The position numbers and the translations under genes are program-made. From assembly GCA_038502055.1 (NCBI GenBank), contig JAXRKN010000039.1, forward strand, positions 3,534,001 through 3,598,000: a DNA stretch of 64,000 bases, given 5' to 3'. Source of the stretch: Tanytarsus gracilentus. Lineage: Eukaryota > Arthropoda > Insecta > Diptera > Chironomidae. Position 1 is the stretch's first letter. Each line of letters begins with the position of its first letter. The notes below the pieces were generated by a model. It saw nothing but the letters and a program-made list of their open reading frames with translations, was not told where the DNA came from and ran no database searches. This document shows positions 51,987-64,000 of this stretch, in pieces.

Positions 51987-52953
51987 GTTGTTTCATGAAA
52001 GATCTTATCAATGGAATATAGTTTTGAGCTCTACAGGGAGGAAGAGACAAACTTTTATGGGAGCTGATTATAAAGTCATGCCGTAATGATGAAAAAATAG
52101 TTTTTAAAACAACTTTTTTCTTTGTGTGCAGTTCGAGATAATTCGATAAAAGAATTTTATTGCGTGAAAAAAAGTTATCGATAAAAAAATCTCCGATAAT
52201 CAGTTGATAAAAAAAATATTTTACTGCTGGCAAAATCTCAACTCGATACCGAGTGTTTTTGTTCCCGAGAGAATTTTTTAAACTCAACTTGATTGTCCAC
52301 TCTAATCTTTCGATTGCTCACTTGAGCATTAGTGAACCCTTTTTTTGCTGTTGTGACATCGATTGGATCCCACTTTAAAAATGTCCACTTACAATTTAAT
52401 TTCAATGTGAGGCAAAAAAGGATGTTCATATGTGTTTTTTTAGACATATGACCTGTTTCCGTCTGACCCTTTGAAATGATAGACAATGATGATGTCTACT
52501 GCGATATAAAAATTTAATTAAATTTTAATAAAGTACGAAAATTGAATTTTTAAGTTGAAACTCGATAAAAAGTGTAAAAAATTATTTTTAGAAATTTAAT
52601 TTCACTCAAAAACTTCCGAAGATCTATAAAAAGTTCACTGATGTCATTTGTTATCAAGATTGATAAAAATTAAACGGAAGTTGAAATAGTTTCCTAAAAC
52701 CTCCTTCGATTTATCTTCTCCCGCTGATAAACACATGCGTGTCCATTATGTATTGATAGAGGTCAGGCTGACTAGACAAATTGCAACAAATCAATCTTTA
52801 ATCTCAGATAAATCTCAACTGTGTGAAAAATCATCGCCTTCATGACCCAATGCACAGGAGAGAAATAAATTTTCATCCTCGATGATCAGTGTTTTAAAAA
52901 AGAATTAAATGAATTAAAAAAGCGAGCGTTAAATTGATTGAAAAAAATAATAA
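51987..52953. other. Spacer between CBM14 genes 2 and 3
   Basis: No supported exon. The minus-strand frames at 51982-52287 and 52238-52486 show no recognisable domain. Confidence 0.5.
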
Positions 52954-52959
52954 TTTATT
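52954..52959 (-). terminator. Polyadenylation signal, CBM14 gene 3
   Basis: AATAAA on the minus strand, 90 nt beyond the stop codon at 53049. Confidence 0.5.
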
Positions 52960-53048
52960 ATTGACTTTTTAATTCCATTAAACTCGACATTGTCATAAAA
53001 TAATCGATTAAGGGGAATTTATTAAATTGGTTATGATGAGTTTTTCAA

Positions 53049-54820
53049 TTATTGAAATGGACATGGTGGAAAAACTGACGCGGGATTATCGCATCCTCTC
53101 GACATCGGATTGAAATGAGTTCCTGTGGAAATTTTAAAAATTAAAATTATTTAATTTTAAAATTAAAGTTTTCTACCAGCTGGACATTCGAAGAAAGCTT
53201 CAATTTGACCATTTCTGCAAAAGACGTGTCTCGTGCAGCTGCCCCAAACTGGGAAGAAATTGTTCTGTCCAGGAACGCAATATCCATCCACAATGCCCAT
53301 GCAAGGTGCTAAAGCTGAGGGCGTGCAAGTACCAGCGTTTCTGTTGAAAACTGAAGGTGCAAAGCATGAACCTGCATTTCGAATGAGCTGACCATTCGAG
53401 CATAAATGGAATCGACCACACTGCGGGTCATGACGATCGGCAATCTGAGATTAATTTCGAAAATTTCAAAAATTTCAAACTTTTTTTAGTATAAATTTTC
53501 CAACCATTATAACTCCAGTCGGAGGACATTGCGACTCGGTATTATCACAGACGGTTCCTCCTGTTCCATCGCAAGCTTGCAGTTGTTCATTGCTGTTAAA
53601 AATTCACTTTTCAAAATTGAAAATATATAAAAAATTCACTCACAAAACGTGACCTTCGGGACACATAATCTGATGCACAGACACAAGATGGTTTGTATCA
53701 TTGAAATTACAGAACAGGTACGAGCGACATGCCGACCAATCTTGAACCCACTGCGGATTCCTCACTCGTGTTCCGCATAAATTTTGTTGGGCGCCCACGA
53801 AGCTCACAATTATCGTCAGCAAGACAATGACTATGAATTATTTAGAAATTTAAGTAAATCAAAAGAAAAACTTTTCCAATTGTGGGGTGAATTTTAAATG
53901 CCAGGAATTTTTTGTTCATTCTTTCTATTATTCCCAACAAAAAAATTGAGTTTGAAACAAATCGCGCGTGGCAAATTTCATTTTCAATGCTATCATGCCT
54001 TGCTAATGATTTTTCCATTATGTTAATCTTTCTTGAGTTTTTTTAACAAATTCTTATTGTCCTAAAAATTAAAATATTTTGAATGAAAGTCAAAAAAATT
54101 TATTTTTATTTAAAAATTTTAAAAATTATTTTTTCATTTAAATTCAAAAAATTATTTTTAAAACTCAAAATTTTTTTTCACTGGGATAAAGAATTAGAAA
54201 AATTTCGGTCAGATAATCAAAAAATCATTAACGGCGTCGGAATGGCACATTAAAGGGAATTTTTAATGTCTTTAAAAGTGGAAAAGTTTTTTCGTGCGAT
54301 ACAAAAAATATTGACGGAAAATTTTCTTTTGATGATTCGTTTGGGCAACATTGAGCTCCTCATTATTTCTTTTAATTAATTGACGGCCATTCGCGCGGAT
54401 AAATTAGAAAAGTTTTGAAAGAAATGAGCAAGTCGTTAAATGATAAAAAAGGACTTTGGATTTAAGTTAACGGAAGGAAAATTATAACGCGAAAATTTTG
54501 TTAAAATCAGATTTTTAATAGTTTATAAAATTTAATATAATTATTAATTTTTTTGTGCTCTGATGTAACTTTTCGAAATCTGAGAATTTTATTTCTCTTT
54601 CAAAGTCATTGAAGTTTTTTTATCACACTCATAAGAGTATCAATAATGCACGTATTTAAATTTTTCACATCTTTGTTATTTTCATTAAAATATTTTCACA
54701 TCGCAAAAACATAATTTGCCTCATCACTTGAGATTATTATAATCTTTAAAACAATAACAACTTTTCCCCTTGAATAATTAATTAATTTTTCTTCACGCTT
54801 GATTTCTTACTTTTCATCAT
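53049..54820 (-). CDS. Secreted chitin-binding protein, three CBM14 domains (gene 3)
   Basis: Third paralogue; 208 aa. Coding exons in transcription order: 54820-54811, 53830-53644, 53592-53505, 53444-53177, 53122-53049 (627 nt, phases agree). The predicted start is MMKIIVLLTIIVSFVGA followed by QQNLCG, very like QNLCG in gene 2. The first exon is inferred from its ATG-AAA-A/GTAAGA pattern, which matches genes 1 and 2, and is the least certain part. CBM14 domains carry CRSYLFC with MCPEGHVFNEQLQAC, CGRFHLC with VFNRNAGTC, and CTRHVFC with CPAGTHFNPMSRGC. The exon 3 donor (ATG/GTTGGA) is weak, but the phase and the matching domain boundary in the paralogues support it. The first intron is 980 bp. 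Confidence 0.88.
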
Positions 54821-57800
54821 CTTTTGAGTAATTATTGATATTTTCACAAATTGCTTAATTAACCGAAAAAATGCCGAGATGTTCAATCCGTGACTACAGA
54901 ACTCAAACTAAAAGTTTTGCACGTTGATTTTTGCTGTTTAAAATTTCGCAACAATTTTAATCTTATCTGCTTCGATGAAAAATTAAATTGGATTAAAATG
55001 TGAAGAGTTTAAAAGAAATCAGATCAGAAGGTTGTGACGCGTCCTTTCTGTGAGGGGAGAAAAATGATTGATTAGTAAAGTTTAATAAATTTTAGGGATG
55101 TGAACGTTAAGAAACCTTTTGTTAAATCTTTATATCTAAAACACCGAAAGTGACAATTCTGACCTTCTTTTTCTGTATTAATCTCCAAATGTTTTGATAA
55201 AAATCCAACGATGATTCAATGAAATCAAAATAATTCTCCTCATTTATCCAGATAAGATTACGCCGCACATTTTTTTATATTTGATTGATGAATGCTTCAT
55301 TTAGAATCGCGTGGGAAGTCCCTTTTCGCACCCTCTAGATGTTGTTGATGATGATAACAATAATCCTCATCGACATGTGATTACATTTTAATAATCACCA
55401 TCGGAATATCATTTCATCGTCAACGATGAGCGTGTGCCTAATGAATTGTGAAAATATTTTCGCTCGATGATGGGTTAAAATGTTTATTTTATGGTGAGCA
55501 TTAATTACCCGCCTCGATAAAAAAAATTAATGGTATCTAAATTAATTATAATTAATCAATTAGAACACATTTTTCCTGTTCATGTCGTTGGGTAAAATTT
55601 CTTCATTAATTATGATGACAAAGATTTTGCGTTGATAAAAAAAATTATCATAAAATACAACAATAATAAAATATTTTTTAACATGAGTTTATAAAAATCC
55701 ATCTAATCTTTCTTAAACCCAAAATTTTTAAAATAAAAAAATTTACTAGGAAAATAAATTAATTTAAATGCAAATACATCAGAAATGATTTCAATGGAAA
55801 TTTTTGCAGCATAATTGAGAGCACGCGTGGTTAGGATGGCCATCTTATAAAAAGCCATCTTTTTTTAATCTATGAAACAAAAATTATAATGCGGACACAA
55901 ATTCTTCCAGCTTCAGATGAATTAATGTACTGAAATTATTTATCAAACCTCTGGCCGTCCTCTCCATGGTTTTTTATATACGTACACACAGATTGGTTGC
56001 CTTGCTTGCAATAAGCCTTCTTTCTCGATAAATCCCCTCTTTTCAAAATTGCTTTTTTCACTCTTTCCCTCACAAACAACCGAATAAATATTTTGTTATG
56101 TTTACCCGCATGCAGAATGTAAAAGTAGATTTTAGATGTTGAAATATTTTCTCGAGAATTTTTACCATGTTTCCCATTAGTGTGCAGACATAAAAAGAGG
56201 CGACTGTATAAACAGAAAATAATAGCATTATTCACACACGTCAAATTGGGTTTTCAACACTGAGCTGTAGTGGTCAATGCAGAGTAAAAATTGAAATTGA
56301 TTTTGTGAGGTTTGTTGAGTTTAATTAAAATTTTAAAATTCCAATGTTTATGCAAAAGAGAAAACAAGAAGAATTTAATTAATTTAATAAATTTTCACTC
56401 AGACTCACTCGAAAATCCCACTTAAAAACACGGTCTTCATTAGTTGAGTGGAAGAGCATCGATGAAAGCTTTTATCAACCTTCATGTGCGTGATGGAGAT
56501 GTGTGTCGGTCTAGCAAATGTAATTAATCAAAAGAAAAGCTCCAATCTATTACTCACGTTTCTGTCCTGCTCGCCTACGTCCACACGCCGTCAGCGCCCA
56601 GCGAAACGGACAGCAAACAACTTTTTAGGAGAGGTGGAAATTGAAAACGAGCAGAGAGAAAAGTTTTTTTTTTTGGTACCGACTCTCCTGTGGCCGTAAA
56701 ACTAATTAATTTTGTTGGTTTTAAGAGATGGCTCGAAAGTGGAAGAGTCTGGTTCAAATTGATTGCTAAATTATTCAAGTTAATATCGAAAAAGTTCAAC
56801 GTAAAACTTTTGAGAGCTTTTTAAAGACTCAATTTTAAATTCATGAGATCTAAAGTTAACGATTAAGAAAATCTTTGTTTTTTAGGCTTTCAGAATCTAT
56901 TAAAATTTGATAAAAATTTACTGAGCTTTTAAAAAGCATTAAATAACAATTTTCTTGCCAAATTTTCACTCTAACGAGACTCAAGTGTGAAATTTGAAGA
57001 AACACAGTAAATCGCAATAAAAAGCTTTTTGTACACATAAAAGTAATCCCCATAAAGAGCTTTTTATTTCAAAGACCTTTATAATATGAAAAAATTGGCT
57101 CAAAGCCATTACGCAATTTCACTAAAACAAATCCCTGAACTTCCATTGATATAAAATAGAATACTGTAAAATCACATAAACATTTTATATTTCATCCTCT
57201 GGGAAATCGTTACTTTTAGCTTTGTAGTGAATGTGTGCATAAAAATTGCTCGCAACCATTTCAAATCATGACGAGTTTATTAAGTGTCTTTGAGGTGTGA
57301 ATCGAACGCACGCGATGAATGAAAATTTTCGAAAAAAGTTTTTTTATCGCTTGAGATTAAAAAGTGATTGAATTTTTAATCAGCACCTCTTTTCGAAAGT
57401 AATTCCCTCATGAGAAGCGAACTCAAGGATTTTCAGCACTTTATCGTGCTAATATCTAAAGAGCAACAGCATATTCGCTAGAGCTGTATGAAATAATTAG
57501 AAAAGGGAAAAAAGCGAGATCGGAGAGAAAAAGTTAATTCAGCAAAAGTTTTCTCGCACTCTTCTTTTTTTCGAGAGATACTTTCGAATAGAAGTATTAG
57601 AACAGAGTTGATGTAAAATTCCTGGAATTGGTCGAAATTATTTGTGAAATTATAAAATTAATAAATAATTTTTATAGTTTTTAAAAGACCCAAATTTGTC
57701 AATTAATTTTTTTTTAAAAAGGTTTTTGAATTTTTGCTTTGAATTTAATTGTTTGCTGCAGTTAAAAATTTTTAAAAGCTTCTAAAGCTATAAATAATTC

Positions 57801-58786
57801 ATTAAATGCACTTAAAAACAACTCTGCATCTAAATATTACGATGCGACTTACACCTCCCGACTCACCACCATCGCTTCGGTAACGGAAAAGTTTCATTTT
57901 CATGAAATATTAAATTTAGGGAAGCGAGGATGAAATGAAAGCTGAAAGAATGTTGATGCTCGAGTTTTCTCTCAGTTCTCTAAATTGCTGCCAATTCTGA
58001 AAAACTTTTTTCTAACAATTTCTCGTGCTCGTTACTCAGTGCTTATCTCGTATGACTTATTTAAAAATGTATCTTGTCGCTTTTACCATCCAGTGGATAG
58101 CATATAGAGAAAAAGTTGGATGAGCATGTGGAATTAGAAGAAATGTCGAGTCAATTTCTATCCTGGAGCATTTAGGTAAATTGGTCACATAAAAAAATGT
58201 TGATCTCAATCATGAGAGGATATCGAGTAGTGGTAACAAGGTCATTATAAAGGTGTGTCATTATAAAACGAGGGATGAAGATTTTGTCACTTTTAATTTC
58301 TAGAAAATTCTAATAAAATATTTTTGTCACCCCTTGATTTCACAGCTTCATTATTTTAATTACCTTCGAAACTTTTGACGACATTTCTCGAAAAATAAAA
58401 GCATGCAAAATTAATTTCACATCTCTATATAGAGTTGCATAACATTTTTGGCTAAACACTATCCTCGTTATAGAATTGTCTCGAGCATATTTTAAACTTT
58501 CACTACTCAAAATGTGAATTTATAATTTATGAGTTTTATGTGTGGCTTTCGTGGTCATTTGGTGGTAAAATTTATTTAAACTTTCCATATATGAAACTTT
58601 TGTGATCAAATTATATGGTGGATTTTTAAAATTATATTGAGTTGTTAGTTCGTTAGTGAATGGCGTGAAAATTCAAATTGACATTTGCATGTTCAAATTT
58701 TATTTTAAAAGCTTATTTATGTTGCTATTTAAATTGAAATTTTACAATAAACTTTTACGGCTACTTTTTGTTAATTTTTGGCTGTT
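54821..58786. other. Spacer upstream of CBM14 gene 3
   Basis: No supported coding exon. A GC-richer patch near 56560-56640 ends, on the minus strand, in a good donor (AAAC/GTGAGT, GT at 56556-56555) and may be a non-coding first exon; see findings. Confidence 0.4.
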
Positions 58787-59119
58787 TTAATTTTTAATTA
58801 GCAACATTTTTGCATGAGACACTAAAACATTTTGTTCAAGTGAACATTTAACAAAATATTTTCTATTCATCACTTTTCCAAGCGGCACTTCAAAAATAGC
58901 AAAATCAGTGTTATCACTCGAACGACCATCGACATTTTCAATTCGAATTTCATTCATTATTCCGCTCGTATGGGTTTCTCGAAGAGAGACCGAAAATGAT
59001 TGATTGCCATTGTAATAAAACATTGCACAGGTGAACAAGTTGGTACTAATTAAGACTGAGAGGGAACAATGGACAAGGAAAAGTACGAGTGATAAAATGA
59101 GGAGAAAATGTTCCGACAT
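58787..59119 (-). CDS. Possible secreted protein, unassigned, 110 aa
   Basis: An ATG-initiated single-exon frame of 110 codons. Residues 1-22 (MSEHFLLILSLVLFLVHCSL...) form a convincing signal peptide or anchor. The remainder has balanced composition with two cysteines, an NQS glycosylation site and no low-complexity bias. An in-frame stop lies just upstream of the ATG. An AATAAA on the minus strand lies about 85 nt past the stop. I recognise no family. It could be one exon of a larger gene, a small secreted protein specific to this lineage, or a chance frame. Confidence 0.4.
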   Translation of the reverse strand: MSEHFLLILSLVLFLVHCSLSVLISTNLFTCAMFYYNGNQSFSVSLRETHTSGIMNEIRIENVDGRSSDNTDFAIFEVPLGKVMNRKYFVKCSLEQNVLVSHAKMLLIKN

Positions 59120-62100
59120 CCATCATTGTTGTCAATGAATGAATTAATTGCCGCTCCACTCCGCCTCTCTTTGGAAATCTAATTAAGACAATTTGGGATT
59201 ATTTTGTTTGATTTCAGAGAACTGCCATGTCATTAATTTAATTTAATTATTGCTTGACGAGTGAGCTGGAAGATGTTAAGATAAGCTGAAAAAGAATTTT
59301 GATACAAAGTATTTAAACCATCATCCGCAAAAATAATTAAGAAACATCAAAAACAATTAAATTGTCAACTAAGTTTAAAAATTTTCTAAGAGCTTTTTTT
59401 GAAATTAAAATTAAGCAAAATAATTTCAAAGAAAACCCGACAAAACACATTCTGATTGTGACTTCAAAGAGAGCAAAAAATTTAAATACCAAATTTTATT
59501 TTTTATACTCACACAATAAGCTGCATCAGCCTCAAGCATAAACTTTTTTTCTCGCACCAAGCAACTTTTTTATATATTTCGATTTTTATTAAGTTTATTT
59601 TTTTCTCTGTGAAGCTTTTTGATTTAAAACTTTTTGATGTTTACGTAGAATCCATAAAAAAGTTTGCATTTTGTGTGTTTCGTGTGGAGGGGTGAAAAGG
59701 GTTGGAACGTTTAAAAAAAATAGTGAATTCAAATCTTTGACTAAAAAAATTAAGAAAATGTTGTTAGATTCATGAATAAAAATTACCTCAATAAACCTTT
59801 TTTATTTATTCTTAAAGATTACAAAAAAAAATCTCAATAAATATCTCCGATTACCTTCCACTCAATTTACTCTTATTAATTTTTAACATATCTCATATCT
59901 CAAATCTCAATTTCTTTACCTTAATACCAAATTGAATATTATTTTGTCCCTTGGCGAAAACGCATCGAAGCGTGTTTTCTTTATATGGGATGTGTGTGGT
60001 TAGCAACAACAAAAAATATTCGAGCAATAACAAAGAGAGAAAAATATTTATAAAGAACACAAAAAAGGAGCTCGTTTGCAGCTTAATACAGCGGAATAAG
60101 CACACAACAAGAAATATTCTCGAGCACCCTTTTTATTTTATCGCTATGTTGAATTTTTACTTGTTTTCTGATATCTACAAATAACAGCAACAAGAATGGA
60201 TAAAAGAAAGCTCGCGGGAAAATTTTCTTACATGGTTTCAAAAGAGGTAAAGAAAAAATTTTACATTCATGAATGAAATCAGAAAGATTGAAGGATTAAG
60301 AGTAGAAAAGTGAAACTTTCACTGAAAATGTTGACTGAAGGAAATGTTAACAAATTTGTTTAAAAAAAACTTTAGTTGGTAAAAAATAAATAAAATTTTA
60401 AGCTTTCAAAGTTTAACAAAGAAAAATTTCAGACAACCTTTTATTATATTTTTGTTAACAAATTATTTTTAGTAAACTCTGTAAAATTGCTTTTAGATTT
60501 TCTGATCTTGATCACAAGAGAAAAGTCTTCCGCACCTACACACATTTTCAACATATTTAATTTCCTTTATTTAACCCCCATCTACTTCTCATAATGTACA
60601 CAAAAATATGCTACAGTAGCTGTGGGTGTGATGAAAATATTAGAGTAAAAATTCTTAAAATTTATAACCTTAAGCAAATTATGTCGGGTTTGAATTAAAG
60701 CAACAATTTTAAAAAATAATCAGTTTTCACCATTTTTTCACCTACACACAAAGTCAAAAAATCACCCTGACATCATTTAATTACACCCTTGAATAACCCA
60801 AAATTTTATAAGTTCATAAATTTGTCATTAACATTCACGCAAACTTGGACACTAAAACTAATTCATTACTCAACACAAAAGTCCATTTATATCACAAAAA
60901 AGAAGAAAATTAAACTTTTACAACGAAATTTTTTGGGCGGATTTATGACGTGAGATTACACAAAAATTGCACAATTGACTAGAAGAAAAAATTAATTAAA
61001 TTTTCTAATCTCATAATTCAACGGGAAAAAAAGGTCGATTAAACAATTTTATAGAAGCGTGTTGTTGATTAAGGGCCTGACAGCTGGCGGAATCGTAAAC
61101 AAAGGAGGATCTTTTAATTTAGTGCAAATGTTAGTCGAAAGATGAGACGAAAAAAGTTACAGAAATTTCCTTATAAAGCTTTTTAGAAATTAAGTTTTAC
61201 ATAAATTTCAAAAAAGCTCTAAAAAAGCTTTTTAAAATTTGTTAAACTACTAAAAAGCTTTTTTGATTATTTTTTGAAATCTTGATAAAAAAATTCTTCT
61301 GGTTGCTGTACCTCGCTCATATTGACCATAACAAATCGTATCAAACAAGTGAATAGCAACAGTTGATGTTTGCTCACCCACAGCATGTAAACAACGGAGC
61401 GAGGAAAGATTTATATCACACACCATGAAATCATAATATTTTATTGATATTGCCAAACTTTCGTTTTTCATCTCCTTCGCGCTCAGTTGCAGAAATACTC
61501 ATTTCACATCAATCGCTCATTTAATGTTTATGTGGCTGACACAAACTGCCGAATAATTATGTCTTATATCATCCTGTGCATGTGCGTTTGAGTATAATCT
61601 TCAACGTAAACAGATTTATATCAATTTCTCTCATGTGCTGCAAGGTTTTTGCGGTAAAATGGAATGAGAAAAGTTTTGCGAATCAAAACATGCAAAAAGC
61701 ACATTAAAATTTCAAGAAGAAAGTAAAAGTTGGAGAAGATTTTTTCATGCGGGCTTTTTTAATTTCCTGATTTCGGAGCTTTAAAAATTATTTAATTAAT
61801 CTTTCAGCTTTCAAATATAAAAATTACCTCAGAACAAATTATTTTCATCTCATTTCAACCCAACTCACCTTTCAATTTTGATTATTATCGCAAAAAAAGG
61901 TAAAGTTCAACACCTGGTGGCAATGCGATTTCTGTCTTGCTAAATTACTTCTTTTTCTCCCCTAAAAAGTATTTTTTACGCCTTTAAATAAGACTTTAAG
62001 TCAATTTATGTATACGCAGTAAGAAAAATGTCAAGTACAGCAAAAAAACAGTTACCGATTCAGAAACGCTTATACGTCGTTCATACCTCACATATTTGTG

Positions 62101-62687
62101 TAATTGCGTTCACTCAATAATAATAATATCAAACCAAAGGCGTCAAGCATCACAACACAATTACCCTGCAAAAGTAGAAATCAAGCAGTAGCTCTTTTCC
62201 ACACATGTTACGTGATGTGCACATAAAAGCAGATTAAAAGCTTTTGTTGGTTCATCGAGAAGAAGAAGAAATGAGAAAATGAGGGGAGGATGCGATGAAA
62301 ATAAAAATAAGAAGAAGACGAGAGAAAATAAAAATAACGAAATGAGTTTATTGTAACACTTTTCATTATAGAAAATGTAAATGTGGGGTGGGCGATAAGA
62401 ATTTTACTGTTAAACAAGAAGATTATGGATGATTGAATTAGAGTGTCTCTTTTTTTCATTTCGCAAAATGCTTTCATTCTCGAGTGTTTAATGCTTTTCT
62501 TTGTAATTCAACGTGATGAGTTGTTTATCCATTGAAAGATATTTTTATTCTTTTATTTTGGTTTATTTTTAAAATATAAAAGATGAAGAGAAAGCTTTAG
62601 ATGCCAAAACAATATCAACTATGCTAAAAGGGTTGTAAAATCTGGAAATGCAAGCACTGCTTAAAGTTTAAACCTGAATTAAAATGT
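59120..62687. other. Spacer between the orphan frame and the Ly6 genes
   Basis: No supported exon, RNA gene or repeat family. Confidence 0.5.
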
Positions 62688-62693
62688 TTTATT
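62688..62693 (-). terminator. Polyadenylation signal, Ly6 gene 1
   Basis: AATAAA on the minus strand, 84 nt beyond the stop codon at 62777. Confidence 0.5.
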
Positions 62694-62776
62694 TAAATCA
62701 CATTTTAATTTTTAATGTCACAAAATGGTTTTTGATTAAAGTAAAATCCACACAGAACTTTTTAAATTTTTGCAAT

Positions 62777-63237
62777 TTAATAAAAGATTGCAAAACAAGC
62801 CATCAAAATTAATAATCCAAACTTGATGAAATTTTGAGCACCAGTGTTGCACAAATCAGTCATGCACTCGCAAATTTCTCCCGTGATTAATCCAGTAGGA
62901 AATTCCTGGCAGCTCTTTCGATTCATTGTAAGTTCTTCCTTTTCGCCGCAACTTCTAAAAGTCATTTCACTACCATCAACTAGTTGAAATTAGATATGAA
63001 AATTTTAATATTTCAGAAAAGTATTTTAAAAATACCTATGTAGGTCACTTTTACGCAACTTATTGGAATAAATTGATTGAATGGGTTGTTGACACACTCG
63101 ACAGGCTCAAAATTGGCTGTTTTAAATTGCGAACCAGTGCAAGTAGGATCTTCAAGTCCACAGACATAGCACTTAATTGCACTTGCCCTTTTAACAGTGC
63201 AAAAAGCGACAAAAGTTAAAACAATTAAAAATTTCAT
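62777..63237 (-). CDS. GPI-anchored Ly6/uPAR-domain protein (gene 1)
   Basis: A 134-aa small surface protein of the insect Ly6/uPAR (three-finger) superfamily, which includes quiver/sleepless, boudin and crooked. Coding exons in transcription order: 63237-63036 and 62979-62777 (405 nt, one 56-nt intron, phase 1). The signal peptide is about residues 1-20, followed by IKCYVCG, the typical Ly6 opening. Cysteines continue through SCVKV, FRSCG, KSCQE and the diagnostic end CECMTDLCN. A hydrophobic C-terminus (FIKFGLLILMACFAIFY) fits GPI-anchor addition. A TATAAA lies upstream at 63321-63316. Which Ly6 subfamily it belongs to is not clear, and the role is unknown. Confidence 0.9.
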
Positions 63238-63315
63238 TTTGTGAAATTAATCAACTTTAAAATTTTAAGCTCTTCACTCAAGAAAATCCAATTTCAAATT
63301 GACAAAAAACTCAAC

Positions 63316-63321
63316 TTTATA
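63316..63321 (-). promoter_or_regulatory. TATA box of Ly6 gene 1
   Basis: TATAAA on the minus strand (context CAATTATAAAGTTG), about 80 nt upstream of the ATG at 63237. A matching initiator is not obvious. Confidence 0.5.
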
Positions 63322-63664
63322 ATTGTGCATTATTCGCGAAATTGATAATAATTTTTGATAACACAAAATTTTAATGGTTATAGTCATAAATTATTCTTAT
63401 CGAATGCCGTTAAAAAGTTCTTCGCCGAAATTAATGTTTCATCATAATTAAGTTTTATTCGAACGTCCTTGAACCCCCAAATTATGCAAAGTTTTAAACC
63501 AAATATTAAAGAAATCCAATGATTAGAAATGTTTGAGTTCACTGTGAATTTTCTTACTTAATATTAATAAAATTTTATTTATTTAAAACACTTCAAATTT
63601 TTTTGGCATCATTAAAAATTCAAAATTTTAGCGATTGCTAAATTTTGACGATTTTTTAGAATTT

Positions 63665-64000
63665 TTAATAAAACATCGCAAAACACATCATCAAGATTAA
63701 AAATCCAAATTTGATGAATTTTACGGCGGCTCCATTGCACAAATCAGTCATGCACTCGCAAACTGCTCCCTCGGCAATTCCGATTCCTGCTTTAATACAT
63801 CCACGACGTCCCTGTACAGTTTCATCTCTTGTTCCGCAACTTTTCACTGTCACCTCTTGACCGAAAACTAGTTTGAATAAAATTAAATTAAACTCAAGAA
63901 AAAAAAAGTGAAATCAAGTTAAACTAACGTTTGGAGCTAACTTTGACACAACTAATGGGGAAGAATAATTCATTGATGATACCACTAAAACCACAATCGA
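63665..64000 (-). CDS. Ly6/uPAR-domain protein (gene 2), cut by the window edge
   Basis: Tandem paralogue of gene 1, oriented the same way. Visible exons in transcription order: 64000-63929 (5' part missing) and 63867-63665, joined in phase 1 across a 61-nt intron at the same position as in gene 1. The visible protein runs from DCGFSG through FPISCVKV, VKSCGTRDE, GCIKAG and CECMTDLCNG to a hydrophobic FIKFGFLILMMCFAMFY tail for a GPI anchor. The N-terminal signal peptide and first cysteines lie beyond the window. An AATAAA lies at about 63579-63574. Confidence 0.88.

Overview
The window is eukaryotic: all recognised genes are split by GT-AG introns, the sequence is very AT-rich, and genes are sparse among many transposon remnants. 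Gene content points to an insect, most likely a fly. There is a dipteran-type allatostatin-A receptor, tandem secreted chitin-binding (CBM14/peritrophin-A) genes and tandem GPI-anchored Ly6/uPAR genes. A lower (nematoceran) fly is my best guess, but the species cannot be named from the sequence.

Layout. 1-14660 holds no gene I can support; it has a nested set of inverted-repeat (foldback) elements at 1605-3633 and a degenerate element at 10388-11313. 14669-22529 (+) is a complete nine-exon allatostatin-A receptor of 364 aa whose exon phases all agree. 24320-28342 is a nest of foldback elements inserted into one another; one insertion is proven by a 9-bp target duplication and an uninterrupted copy of its target nearby. 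28343-42990 is gene-poor and carries a retroposon-like insertion (31901-32358), a 1.7-kb terminal-inverted-repeat element with a tRNA-like segment and a 62-bp satellite (34643-36327), small MITEs (37897-38099, 40389-40550), a 590-bp element (38320-38909), a poly-T block and a 0.3-kb direct duplication.

42991-54820 (-) is a tandem array of three secreted proteins, each with three CBM14 chitin-binding domains (218, 255 and 208 aa). I rebuilt each as 4-5 exons beginning with a tiny coding exon. The second copy of the tRNA-like/satellite element (46848-48502, opposite orientation) lies between genes 1 and 2. A 590-bp almost pure-A block sits in the long intron of gene 1. 58787-59119 (-) is an unassigned ORF with a signal peptide. 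62777-64000 (-) holds one complete (134 aa) and one partial Ly6/uPAR gene in tandem.

How the genes relate. The receptor is a neuropeptide GPCR. The CBM14 proteins probably bind chitin in the peritrophic matrix or cuticle. The Ly6 proteins are small GPI-anchored surface proteins. The two arrays are local duplications; no operon-like logic is expected. The most unusual content is the repeat landscape: TIR elements carrying Pol III-like promoter boxes and a 62-bp satellite, and several different elements sharing one roughly 120-bp repeat unit.
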